A DNA stretch of 64,000 nucleotides from Bacteroidota bacterium. Its GTDB lineage: Bacteria; Bacteroidota; Ignavibacteria; Palsa-1295. A model generated the notes under the pieces. That model was not told where the DNA came from. It made no database searches and saw only the letters and a program-made list of their open reading frames with translations. The position numbers and the translations under genes were made by a program. Below are positions 30,447 through 38,715 of the stretch, in pieces (the stretch's first letter is position 1; every line of letters begins with the position of its first letter). The stretch covers positions 66,878 to 130,877 of the forward strand of contig JAJPIQ010000032.1 in assembly GCA_021324685.1 (NCBI GenBank), in the 5' to 3' direction.

Positions 30447-30520
30447 TCCTGAGTAGCTCAGTTGGTTAGAGCATCTGACTGTTAATCAGAGGGTCGTAGG
30501 TTCAAGTCCTACCTCAGGAG
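30447..30520 (+). tRNA. tRNA-Asn (anticodon GTT)
   Basis: A complete cloverleaf: acceptor TCCTGAG/CTCAGGA, D-arm GCTC..GAGC, anticodon arm CTGACTGTTAATCAG with GTT at 30481-30483, T-arm GTAGG-TTCAAGT-CCTAC, discriminator G30520. CCA is not encoded. It marks the right edge of the mobile element, which lies on its 5' side. No partial duplicate of the tRNA is visible elsewhere in the window. Confidence 0.95.
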
Positions 30521-30683
30521 CTTCTCCCGTAAAAGCTCTATAGTGTGCTGTGGCACCTCACTCGTTTGCTGCGGTAAGTCACTCATTTGTGACCTGATTT
30601 ATCAGGGTTTGTATGGTTACCATTTGAGGGTTGGCGAGTCTTCTGAATGATGCCGTACATGGCATTGCAAACTCTCGAATTAC

Positions 30684-32237
30684 ATGGGTCACAGGTTATG
30701 GGTTCGGTCCATGGGGTGGACCGCCGGCAAAGTACGCCCGGAAGTTACGCTGGCCTTGATTTGCACTTTAGTGCTTCCCACACTTTGCTTTTATCCCTTT
30801 TACACAGATATCGATGTCCATCATTGTATCGCTCTTGAAGTCATCCGGTCATCGGACGCACCGTACCGAGCTAGTTTTGTAGCAAATTTGCCGGGTATTG
30901 TAGTAATTCATATTATTGCAATAAAGATATTTGGTCCATCGGTCCTGGGCTTTCGGTTTCTGGAAATTATTGTACAGGCGACGATCGTGATGATAATGTA
31001 TAAGGTCCTTCGTTTGTGGATCTCACAGACCCCGGCACAAATTGGAGTCTCGCTGTATGCCTTTATATATGTTCACGGCCCCGGTTTCTATCTGGGTCAT
31101 CCGGACTGTTTTGCGGTGCTCCCTATCGCCTGTGCCATTGGTTTTCTCATTCGAGGATTTCGAAGTTCAAAGGGCGTTCGGCGAACGCTATTTTTTATTG
31201 GAAGTGGGGCAGCCTATGGAGCCGCCACGTGTTTTCGCCCGACCTTTGGGCTCCTCCTGTTTGCACCGATTCTATTCTTATTCGATCTGCGAGTGCGGGA
31301 CAGCTATAAAGACATTGCTCTTGTTATGATCGGGTTTACCGCGATCGTTGCGATATGCGTGATGAGTTACGCCGGTTCCGCACAGGGGATCGGAGCATTG
31401 TATACTTCTATCGTTATTTATAATTTCGAAGTGTATTCGCATGCGTTTCAATGGACCGCGTATTCGAAACGCTCGTATGTTATTGCGGGCTTGGCGGGTG
31501 TGTGGACCCTTTTGATCTGGCAGCGCACACGATCGGGTGAACCATTTGAAATCAGGCCTCGAAATTCCGGCGAAAGACGATTCCTGGCCGTAACTTTTAT
31601 TGCGCTGCTGGCTGGTATTGCGAGCATGTTCCGATTTTCGGGGTACCATCTGACCCCGGTTTTTGCGCTCTTCATTCCGGTCCTGGCAGCGACCGTATGG
31701 GAATGGAGTAACGAAGGCAGAGGTCGAAAAATATTGTTCCGGCTCGTATATTTTGGAACGATCATTTATCTTTACCCCTGGGGACAGATCGAAGGAATGT
31801 GTCGGAACACGCCGCACGCACAAGCGTTTTCGGACGAATGGTATTCCGACTCCATCTCCTCCCGAGCCGCGTCGTATGCACTCGCACACAGCAAACCCAC
31901 GGACGCTATCGAAGCGACGTTTTGTCCGGCAGTACGTTGGCGGATCGACCGGCCACGAGCTACTCGGTTTAACATACCGCAATGCATCTTATTGACCACG
32001 CCAAATGGAGGATTCACATCGTATCAGCGGGATTGGCAGGCAGAATATATTCACGCGATCCTCGAAACCCGTCCAAAATATTACATCATGCTAAATCTCG
32101 CCGATTCATCGGGGACGGACTCGGTGCTCAAGGGGATGTTTACGATCCCTGGCTTTCAGGACCTGCTCGACCGAAATTATCGGCTCGATACCGTGATCGG
32201 AAGATATTTTTTCTATCTGCGAAACGATCTTAAATAA
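30684..32237 (+). CDS. GT-C glycosyltransferase-like membrane protein (paralogue 1)
   Basis: The 517-residue polytopic protein has about ten membrane helices. Its first outer loop YPFYTDIDVHHCIALEVI carries the acidic DxD typical of GT39/PMT-type enzymes that use lipid-linked sugars. It shares with genes at 46126, 47668 and 59293 a C-terminal block: FTSYQRDWQAEYIHAILETR, then LDRNYRLDTVIGRYFFYLR. The QRDxFA segment of the other copies is HPDCFA here. Likely role: adding sugars to surface lipids or proteins. An alternative start is ATG 30711. The 160 bases between tRNA-Asn and this gene hold no other gene. Confidence 0.72.
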   Translation: MGHRLWVRSMGWTAGKVRPEVTLALICTLVLPTLCFYPFYTDIDVHHCIALEVIRSSDAPYRASFVANLPGIVVIHIIAIKIFGPSVLGFRFLEIIVQATIVMIMYKVLRLWISQTPAQIGVSLYAFIYVHGPGFYLGHPDCFAVLPIACAIGFLIRGFRSSKGVRRTLFFIGSGAAYGAATCFRPTFGLLLFAPILFLFDLRVRDSYKDIALVMIGFTAIVAICVMSYAGSAQGIGALYTSIVIYNFEVYSHAFQWTAYSKRSYVIAGLAGVWTLLIWQRTRSGEPFEIRPRNSGERRFLAVTFIALLAGIASMFRFSGYHLTPVFALFIPVLAATVWEWSNEGRGRKILFRLVYFGTIIYLYPWGQIEGMCRNTPHAQAFSDEWYSDSISSRAASYALAHSKPTDAIEATFCPAVRWRIDRPRATRFNIPQCILLTTPNGGFTSYQRDWQAEYIHAILETRPKYYIMLNLADSSGTDSVLKGMFTIPGFQDLLDRNYRLDTVIGRYFFYLRNDLK

Positions 32238-32335
32238 TGACCTGACTACCCGATTCCTCGCAATAATCGCATGGCTCATCTTTGAATCCTTATGAGACGA
32301 TCGAATGTTCGTATGCTCAATCATCTCATTCACCG

Positions 32336-33040
32336 ATGCTCACGAAACGCCCCTCGCATGAACGCGGCCATTTCGACCATGGCTGGCTAAAGACGTACCA
32401 CACCTTTTCCTTTGCCGATTATTACGATCCGGCGAATACGCAGTTCCGAAGCCTGCGTGTGATCAACGATGACCGCATTGCGGCGGGACGCGGCTTCGGA
32501 ATGCACCCTCATCGGGATATGGAGATTATCACCTATATTCTTTCGGGGGAAATTCGTCATGAGGACTCGATGGGAAACGCCGGGACCATTCGGGCCGGTG
32601 ATGTCCAGCGCATGACGGCCGGTACCGGCATTGTTCATAGCGAGTTCAACCCCTCGGAGAGCGAGCCAGTCCATTTGCTGCAGATTTGGTTATTTCCTTC
32701 ACGGCAGGGCCTGAAGCCAGGATACGAACAGCGCACGTTTCACGATCAGGACAAGCGGAACACGCTCTGCCGTATCGCCTCTCACGACGGAAGAAACGAC
32801 AGCGTGACCATTCACCAGGATGCGTCGGTCTATGCGAGTGTCGTTTCCGACGGCGCGGTACTCACGCACCATTTTATTGCCGGTCGTGCTGGCTTTTTAC
32901 AGGTCGCTCGAGGAAAACTTACCGTGAATGACCTGCCGCTTTCGCATGGCGATAGCGTAGCCCTTGAAGACGAACCGGAAATTCGAATTACCGCTCCGGA
33001 AAATGGCGAGGCCGAATTTTTGTTCTTCGATCTCGGCTAA
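32336..33040 (+). CDS. Pirin family protein (YhhW-like quercetinase)
   Basis: ATG 32336 gives 234 residues starting MLTKRPSHERGHFDHGWLKT; the pattern and length match YhhW-type pirins, so the start at 32282 is rejected. Metal ligands are visible: MHPHRDMEII (two His) and GIVHSEFN (His, Glu), with double-stranded beta-helix motifs between. Such proteins bind iron; some oxidise quercetin, but the physiological role here is unknown. It is followed 2 bases later by an FMN reductase gene, a common redox pairing. Confidence 0.88.
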   Translation: MLTKRPSHERGHFDHGWLKTYHTFSFADYYDPANTQFRSLRVINDDRIAAGRGFGMHPHRDMEIITYILSGEIRHEDSMGNAGTIRAGDVQRMTAGTGIVHSEFNPSESEPVHLLQIWLFPSRQGLKPGYEQRTFHDQDKRNTLCRIASHDGRNDSVTIHQDASVYASVVSDGAVLTHHFIAGRAGFLQVARGKLTVNDLPLSHGDSVALEDEPEIRITAPENGEAEFLFFDLG

Positions 33041-33042
33041 CG

Positions 33043-33588
33043 ATGAATATTCTCGTTCTTCTCGGCAGTCTTAGAAATGGCTCCTATAATCGGATGGCGA
33101 TGAACTCCGCCGAAGCGGTCGCTCCGAAGGAAATGCAGTTCGAATTTGCCGAGATTGGCGATCTGCCACTGTATAATCAGGACGTCGAAAATGCGGGCAT
33201 TCCCGCGCCGGTCGTGCGACTGAAGGACCAAATACGAAAAGCAGACGGACTGCTTTTTGTCACTCCCGAATATAATTATTCGATGCCGGGCGTACTAAAG
33301 AACGCGATCGACTGGGCTTCGCGTCCGCCAAAAGAAAATCCGTTCAACGGAAAACCGTGCGCGATCATGAGCGCCTCGACCGGTATGGGCGGTGGCGCGA
33401 AAGCACAATATCATTTGCGGCAATCGTGCGTGTTCATCAATGTGATCCCAATGAACCGGCCGGAAGTGATCATTACGAAGGCGATGGAGAAGTTCGACGC
33501 CGAAGGTACGCTGACCGACGAGGCGACGAAAAAGATCGTCACCGCCTTCATGCAGTCCTTCAAGGAATGGGTAGAACGATTTCATTGA
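33043..33588 (+). CDS. NADPH-dependent FMN reductase
   Basis: The 181-residue flavodoxin-fold protein has the family signatures [14 protein letters not shown] (phosphate loop for FMN) and [24 protein letters not shown]. It reduces FMN or quinone/azo substrates with NAD(P)H in the cytoplasm. It starts 2 bases after the pirin stop and overlaps the next start, so the three genes form an operon. Confidence 0.9.
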   Translation: MNILVLLGSLRNGSYNRMAMNSAEAVAPKEMQFEFAEIGDLPLYNQDVENAGIPAPVVRLKDQIRKADGLLFVTPEYNYSMPGVLKNAIDWASRPPKENPFNGKPCAIMSASTGMGGGAKAQYHLRQSCVFINVIPMNRPEVIITKAMEKFDAEGTLTDEATKKIVTAFMQSFKEWVERFH

Positions 33589-33983
33589 GTTCCGAGCGTC
33601 GTTATTATTCGAGCGAAACCCCGTGGGAACCGATTGTCGGCTATGCCCGCGCGGTCAAGGTCGGGAACACTATTTATGTCTCCGGTACGACCGCGACCGG
33701 CCCCGATGGAGCGATCGTGGGCGTGGGGGACGCGGAGGCCCAAACCGTTCAGTGTATTCGTAACATCGAGTCCGCGCTCCACGCGCTCGGGGCGGCGCTG
33801 AAGGACGTCGTTCGAACACGCATTTTTGTGACCGATATCGCACGCGATTGGGAGGCGGTGGGTCGCACGCACGGAACGTTCTTCGGCGACGTTCGACCGG
33901 CGACGAGCATGGTGGAAGTTTCCCGTTTGATCGATCCCTGCATGCTTGTTGAGATCGAAGCCGAAGCAATTATCTCGGAATGA
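33585..33983 (+). CDS. RidA/YjgF-family protein
   Basis: No ATG is available at the right place. A TTG at 33585, overlapping the FMN reductase stop (TTGA), gives 132 residues, the normal length. The sequence reads [18 protein letters not shown], then [40 protein letters not shown], and a final MVEVSRLI...LVEIEAEAI. RidA enzymes hydrolyse reactive enamine/imine intermediates. The last Cys-Met region ([13 protein letters not shown]) has Cys where canonical RidA has its substrate Arg, so it may belong to a different subclass. Confidence 0.8.
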   Translation: MSSERRYYSSETPWEPIVGYARAVKVGNTIYVSGTTATGPDGAIVGVGDAEAQTVQCIRNIESALHALGAALKDVVRTRIFVTDIARDWEAVGRTHGTFFGDVRPATSMVEVSRLIDPCMLVEIEAEAIISE

Positions 33984-33999
33984 GCGGCGTTTTGGAGCC

Positions 34000-35709
34000 A
34001 TGCGTTTCACCCTTCACTGTATCCTCGCCGTTGTTGTTCTCGCCTCGGTATCGTCCTGCGCTCGAAAGGCCGGCATTCACCACACGCTCCGCGAAGGCAA
34101 GGGCGGCAAAAAAATGGGCGGGGCGTTCCATGTGAACGAAACGGCCGATATTCGTTCCCTCGACCCCGTCCAGATGAACGACCAGTCTTCGGTCCAGGTC
34201 GGGGAAAATGTGTACGATCGCCTGCTCGAATTCGATGAGAATCTGAACCTCATTCCCGGCCTTTCGGCGTTGCCGGAAATTTCGAAGGACGGCATGACCT
34301 ATACCTACCATCTTCGCACGGACGTCTACTTCCATGACGATCCCTGCTTCCCAGGTGGAAAGGGAAGGAAATTTGTGGCGTCCGATGTCATTTATTGCTA
34401 TACGCGCGCGCTCGACAAGACGACAAACACCGGCGCCGAACCCTATTTCAAGTATATCAAGGGGGGTGCGGCTTATTACTCCAGCAATAAACTTCCGCCG
34501 GGCGGGATTCCCGGGCTCCAGGCGGCGAACGATTCGACGGTCGTGATCACACTCGAAAAACCGTTTTCGCCGTTCCTTTTTTATCCGGCGGTCGGCTTCG
34601 GATTTATCTATCCACATGAGGCCGTCGATCATTACGGCCGCGATTTCGTCTTTCATCCGGTCGGAACCGGTGCGTTCCGGTTTGTCGAATATAAACAGGC
34701 ACAGTATTGTACGTTGGTCCGCAACGACCGGTATTGGAAGATCGATTCGGCCGGGAACCGACTGCCCTATCTCGACACGGTACAATTCACGTTCATTCCC
34801 GATAATAAAGTCGAACTTCAGCAGTTCGAAGCGAATAAACTCGACCACGTGTATCGCATTCCAAGCGAATTCTTCCAATCGATGGTCGGGGAGAACAAAG
34901 AGCTGAAAGGGAAGTGGTCGAAGTATCACCTGGTCCACGTTCCGGCGCTCGCCGTCCAATTCTATGGTTTTAATACGACCGATCCGGTCGTAAATAATCG
35001 GCACCTCCGCCGCGCGATCGCGTTCGGGGTCGATCGGAATAAGATCATTAAATATATTTTGAAAGGGCAGGCGGCGGGACCGGGAATTTATGGCATTGTC
35101 CCGCCGTCGATGCCGGGATATCCGGTCGAACGGGTACACGGTTTTAGTTTCCATCCCGATAGTGCACTGGCCGAGCTGGCCCTTGCGAAAAAAGAGCTGG
35201 GAGGAACGATTCCGGACCTTACGCTCTATTTTAACGAGGGCGGCGGTCGATATACCGATGTGGCCGAGGCCATACAATCGCAGATCAAAGAAAATTTGGG
35301 GATCGATGTCCATCTCCAAATGCTCGCATTCGCGCAGCTAACGCCGCGGATCGACGATGGCAAAGCGCCGTTCTTCCGCTTAGGATGGATCGCCGATTAT
35401 CCGAACCCAGAAAATTTCCTTAATTTACTCTACGGCAAAAGCATCCCGCCTTCCGGACCGAGTACGATCAATTCCACGCGATATAATAATCCGGAATTCG
35501 ATCGATTGTTCGACTCTGCGATCAATGAGACCGACCGGGTAAAGTCATTCCAACTTTTCGCGCAGGCCGAAGACCTTGCAGTCCAGGACGCACCCTACAT
35601 TGTGCTCTACTACGATGAAGATTACCACCTGCTGCAACCGAACGTGCAGGATTTCCCGGCGAATGCCATGTTCCAGCTCGATATGAAGTACTGCTGGTTC
35701 AGCGAATAG
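34000..35709 (+). CDS. Peptide/oligopeptide ABC transporter substrate-binding lipoprotein
   Basis: ATG 34000 gives a lipoprotein signal (MRFTLHCILAVVVLASVSSC, Cys20) and 569 residues; the upstream start is rejected. The solute-binding family 5 pattern is clear: GGAFHVNETADIRSLDPVQM, ENVYDRLLEFDENLNLIPGL, FHPVGTGAFRFVEYKQ, RRAIAFGVDRNKII and the C-terminal APYIVLYY. It captures oligopeptides or similar solutes at the membrane. No permease or ATPase genes lie beside it, so it works with a transporter encoded elsewhere. It follows ridA by 16 bases. Confidence 0.87.
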   Translation: MRFTLHCILAVVVLASVSSCARKAGIHHTLREGKGGKKMGGAFHVNETADIRSLDPVQMNDQSSVQVGENVYDRLLEFDENLNLIPGLSALPEISKDGMTYTYHLRTDVYFHDDPCFPGGKGRKFVASDVIYCYTRALDKTTNTGAEPYFKYIKGGAAYYSSNKLPPGGIPGLQAANDSTVVITLEKPFSPFLFYPAVGFGFIYPHEAVDHYGRDFVFHPVGTGAFRFVEYKQAQYCTLVRNDRYWKIDSAGNRLPYLDTVQFTFIPDNKVELQQFEANKLDHVYRIPSEFFQSMVGENKELKGKWSKYHLVHVPALAVQFYGFNTTDPVVNNRHLRRAIAFGVDRNKIIKYILKGQAAGPGIYGIVPPSMPGYPVERVHGFSFHPDSALAELALAKKELGGTIPDLTLYFNEGGGRYTDVAEAIQSQIKENLGIDVHLQMLAFAQLTPRIDDGKAPFFRLGWIADYPNPENFLNLLYGKSIPPSGPSTINSTRYNNPEFDRLFDSAINETDRVKSFQLFAQAEDLAVQDAPYIVLYYDEDYHLLQPNVQDFPANAMFQLDMKYCWFSE

Positions 35710-35766
35710 GGAATGAAAAACAAAAAGCACGGTGTTTGAATTGCTGAGTTATTTAACCTGTTTTCT

Positions 35767-36444
35767 ATGAAACAATCGAGTGTCCTGTTCTTTTTTGTCG
35801 GAAGTTTATTTGTCATCGGCTGCGGTCATACGAACAAGTTAGCGCAGTATAAGCTGCGCGCTCAACCGTTCGAAATGTATTCGGGATCGAATACCACGGC
35901 TTCCGCTTCGAGCGATATCAATGGCAGTCCCCACAATGTCACCAGCGATATAGTTGCCGGACTCACCAGTGGATCGCTTTCGCAGGAAACTACCGAAAAA
36001 CTTCGGCGCGCTGCCAATTCGGATTCGCTTGCAGCCGAGATCGGACGTTCGTTCGATCGCGCGCTTATGACCTATCTTGCCGTGCCGCAGGGCCGTGCGT
36101 ACGATCCGAAAGCGCTCTATCGTGCCGAAACACAACTTCAAAGTTACAGCCTTACTTCCGATAGTACCGGCGTCGCCGCGCACATTTCAGCGACCTCTCG
36201 CATTATCGAGCGCTCGACGGGTATCCTGATTTGGCAATACACTTCGAGTAAAGATATCCTGCTCACCTCGAGTAGTTCTTCGATTGCCGGTGCGCGCGCG
36301 ATGATGAGTGCTGTCAATGCGGCCACGCTTGCCGGAATGAGTGAACACGAAATGGCGTCGATTTTTTATAGTGCCGCCGCCCAGGTCGGTTCCGATATTG
36401 CGGAAACGCTGCGTTCGGACGTCGCTGATCTATCGCAGCATTAA
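35767..36444 (+). CDS. Lipoprotein of unknown function
   Basis: A lipobox (FVIGC, Cys19) follows a short hydrophobic signal. The 225-residue product is Ser/Ala-rich and helical, with ISATSRIIERSTGILIWQY, a strand pattern also seen in outer-membrane assembly or curli-type accessory lipoproteins. No clear family is assigned. Confidence 0.6.
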   Translation: MKQSSVLFFFVGSLFVIGCGHTNKLAQYKLRAQPFEMYSGSNTTASASSDINGSPHNVTSDIVAGLTSGSLSQETTEKLRRAANSDSLAAEIGRSFDRALMTYLAVPQGRAYDPKALYRAETQLQSYSLTSDSTGVAAHISATSRIIERSTGILIWQYTSSKDILLTSSSSSIAGARAMMSAVNAATLAGMSEHEMASIFYSAAAQVGSDIAETLRSDVADLSQH

Positions 36445-36551
36445 TAGGTCGTCGTTCGAAAGGAACACGGGTTTGTTACGGTCGAGCAGCCAAAGATCTC
36501 GATCTCCGTATAACCCGCCTATTGGCAAGCTTTCTGTACGCTCGCCACAGC

Positions 36552-36716
36552 ATGGAACATATCGGGACTGTCGTCATCGTTGTCATCGTGTTGGCGCTGA
36601 TTATCGTATTTGCCGTAGGCCGGGCAGCCCGTAAACAAAAGACGGCCAGCGATACGACGGCCTCTAACTCAAAAAAACATCCCGTTCCAGCGCAGTTTTC
36701 GGATCGCGGCCACTGA
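36552..36716 (+). CDS. 54-residue single-pass membrane protein
   Basis: ATG 36552 gives MEHIGTVVIVVIVLALIIVF then a basic tail (GRAARKQKTAS). One membrane helix, cytoplasmic C terminus. It lies alone between two larger genes with no obvious ribosome site; function unknown. Confidence 0.5.
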   Translation: MEHIGTVVIVVIVLALIIVFAVGRAARKQKTASDTTASNSKKHPVPAQFSDRGH

Positions 36717-36748
36717 CAGCCGGTAATGCATCCTTATGGGATGCATCC

Positions 36749-38557
36749 TTAGCGGCTATTGTCCTCTTCTCCGGTATCGCCGAGCGAAGGAATGCTCGCG
36801 GCACTTTGGTAATCGGAATATCGGAAGTTCGCGAGCGCTTCGACGACTTTGTCCTGCTCTCGTTTATACGCCCAGGGTCCTCCGCGAAAGTGCTGCATGG
36901 TAATAAAGTATGCGGCGAGCTGGCCGTCGCCCGTCGTGACATACCCGGCCAGCGCGGTGACGCCATTTAACGTTCCCGTTTTCCCGTGTGCGTTATATTG
37001 TGCCGCCGTTCCGATCATGCGGTGGCGAAGCGTTCCGTCGTAGCCCGCAACGGAAAGCGTATGGGTAAACAGCGGCAGCATTCCGCGCTGTTCGATCGCG
37101 GCGAGAAGGTCGATCACCGTGTTCGCCGTAATACGATCTTCTTTAGAAAGGCCGGAGCCATCGATAAAGGTACAGGCGGTCCCATTGACATTACAGACCT
37201 GGAGCCAGGAGCGCATGAGTTTTCGCGCTCGCTCGTCCGGCGCAGTCGCCGCGACCTGCTGGATCGTCGAAAGTTTACGGAACATGCTTTCCGCAAGGTA
37301 ATTATCGCTCCTCTTATTCATATATTCGAGAAGATCGACAAGATTGGTCTGTTTTTGTGCAACCGTTTGCAGGACCTGGTTCGGCTGTGCGCGGTCGACG
37401 CGGGGCTGGCCGCTAACGGAAATTCCGTTTTGCTGCAACCGCCATTTCATGACCGCGGCCATTGCCATGGGAACATTTTTTACGGCGAAACTATACGTCC
37501 GCTGCTGCCGTGCCGGGATCTGACCCGTGACGGAGATCGTCTGTTGCGGGTCCATGGGACCGCCCGAAGAAGAGACGCGCAGGGTCATCACTCCGCGGGA
37601 CATCGATCGAACGGTGCGGCGGTGGCGTCCACGCCCCACTTTTTTTGTGCGGTACGTGGCCGGTGCGCTGGAACTCCCATGATTGGAAACGACGACGGAA
37701 GCGATCGGTGGATAGATCCGAACGCTGGTCGAAGCACCTTTGGAATATCCGCCGGCGACGGTGACCGTCACGATATTACGGTCAAGCGAAAAATTCGGGA
37801 ACGTCGAAAGCGCTCCGGCTTCGGCCTCCTCTTCATCGTCGTCATCGGAACTATCTGTGTTCGCGGTATCGGCGCTGGCGATCATGCCATTATCGCCCAC
37901 AATAGAGTCGTGGACGGAAATCTCGTTGGTCTGGTGAGCAGCCATATATTCTTTCGCCTGGTCCGAAAGGGGATTTTCGCCGTCCAGATCGCTGATAATA
38001 TCGCCCTGGATGCTGGTAATCCCTTTGGCGCGAAGCTGGCCAGCGAGCAGATCGAGATCGCTCGTGCGAAGCGTCGGGTCTCCGCTTGGGCGCAGGTACA
38101 CATTGCCCACAATACGGGATCCCTGGATCTGCGCGCCCGGAGCTAGATCGAGTTTCGTGGTGAAGGCATATTTCGATCCCAATGCCCAGAGCGTTGTCGA
38201 AGAGGTAAAAAGCTTTTCGGTCGAAGCGGGGAGCACGCTGGCGTCCGGATCGAGCGCGTAGACGTCATGGACGGCATCGTTCGGTTCGAAAAAAACGATC
38301 TTTGCGCTCGTAATTCCGGAACCGCGTTCTAAGATCGAAGCGACCTGCTGGCGGAGATTGTTGAGTGCCCGCGCCGTATCCCCGGACCATCCTTTATACG
38401 TCACGTGCATCGGGTACGCCGACGTATCCGCATAGTGTTCGTTTTCCTTCCAGAGTGTTTTGCTGCCCGGAACCGACGCCTCGATGCGTTCCGGGCGTTT
38501 TGCACCGCAGGAAAGAATGAGAAAGACGACCAGGACCGCAAATGGCGAGCAGGCCAT
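36749..38557 (-). CDS. dacB: D-alanyl-D-alanine carboxypeptidase/endopeptidase (PBP4 type)
   Basis: ATG 38557 gives MACSPFAVLVVFLILSC, a lipoprotein signal, and 602 residues; the longer TTG-started frame runs through a tandem repeat. Class C penicillin-binding motifs are complete: PASTEKLF (SxxK), RSDNYLAES (SxN) and AHGKTGTLNG (KTG). As in PBP4, a large insertion lies between the first two; here it includes an Asp/Glu-rich stretch (SSDDDDEEEAEAG) and Ser-rich linkers. It trims or cleaves peptidoglycan cross-links in the periplasm. The basic HRRTV segment and acidic run are unusual additions. Confidence 0.88.
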   Translation of the reverse strand: MACSPFAVLVVFLILSCGAKRPERIEASVPGSKTLWKENEHYADTSAYPMHVTYKGWSGDTARALNNLRQQVASILERGSGITSAKIVFFEPNDAVHDVYALDPDASVLPASTEKLFTSSTTLWALGSKYAFTTKLDLAPGAQIQGSRIVGNVYLRPSGDPTLRTSDLDLLAGQLRAKGITSIQGDIISDLDGENPLSDQAKEYMAAHQTNEISVHDSIVGDNGMIASADTANTDSSDDDDEEEAEAGALSTFPNFSLDRNIVTVTVAGGYSKGASTSVRIYPPIASVVVSNHGSSSAPATYRTKKVGRGRHRRTVRSMSRGVMTLRVSSSGGPMDPQQTISVTGQIPARQQRTYSFAVKNVPMAMAAVMKWRLQQNGISVSGQPRVDRAQPNQVLQTVAQKQTNLVDLLEYMNKRSDNYLAESMFRKLSTIQQVAATAPDERARKLMRSWLQVCNVNGTACTFIDGSGLSKEDRITANTVIDLLAAIEQRGMLPLFTHTLSVAGYDGTLRHRMIGTAAQYNAHGKTGTLNGVTALAGYVTTGDGQLAAYFITMQHFRGGPWAYKREQDKVVEALANFRYSDYQSAASIPSLGDTGEEDNSR

Positions 38558-38597
38558 GCACCAGTCCCGAAACGTCAGATGTTTTAAGTATTTAAAC

Positions 38598-38638
38598 AAT
38601 CTCAACGGAGTGAAATAAAATCTCAACGGAGTGAAATA
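38598..38638. repeat. Two 21-bp tandem repeats upstream of dacB
   Basis: AATCTCAACGGAGTGAAATA occurs twice with a 21-base period (38598 and 38619), in the 5' leader of dacB. A short local duplication; effect unknown. Confidence 0.55.
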
Positions 38639-38715
38639 ACGGTGTTCGGAGTAACGTGCCGATGTTTTGGAGTAAAGTAACTATTGTTCCGATCCGCGGC
38701 TTCGAGCGGAACGAA

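Noticed and set aside
33970-35319. Long leftward open frame of 449 codons
   Set aside because: It lies wholly antisense to a clear peptide-binding lipoprotein gene, has no family motifs, and its composition mirrors the sense gene.
36986-38146. Rightward open frame of 386 codons
   Set aside because: It is the complement of dacB, whose three catalytic motifs are intact; no domain or start signal supports the antisense frame.
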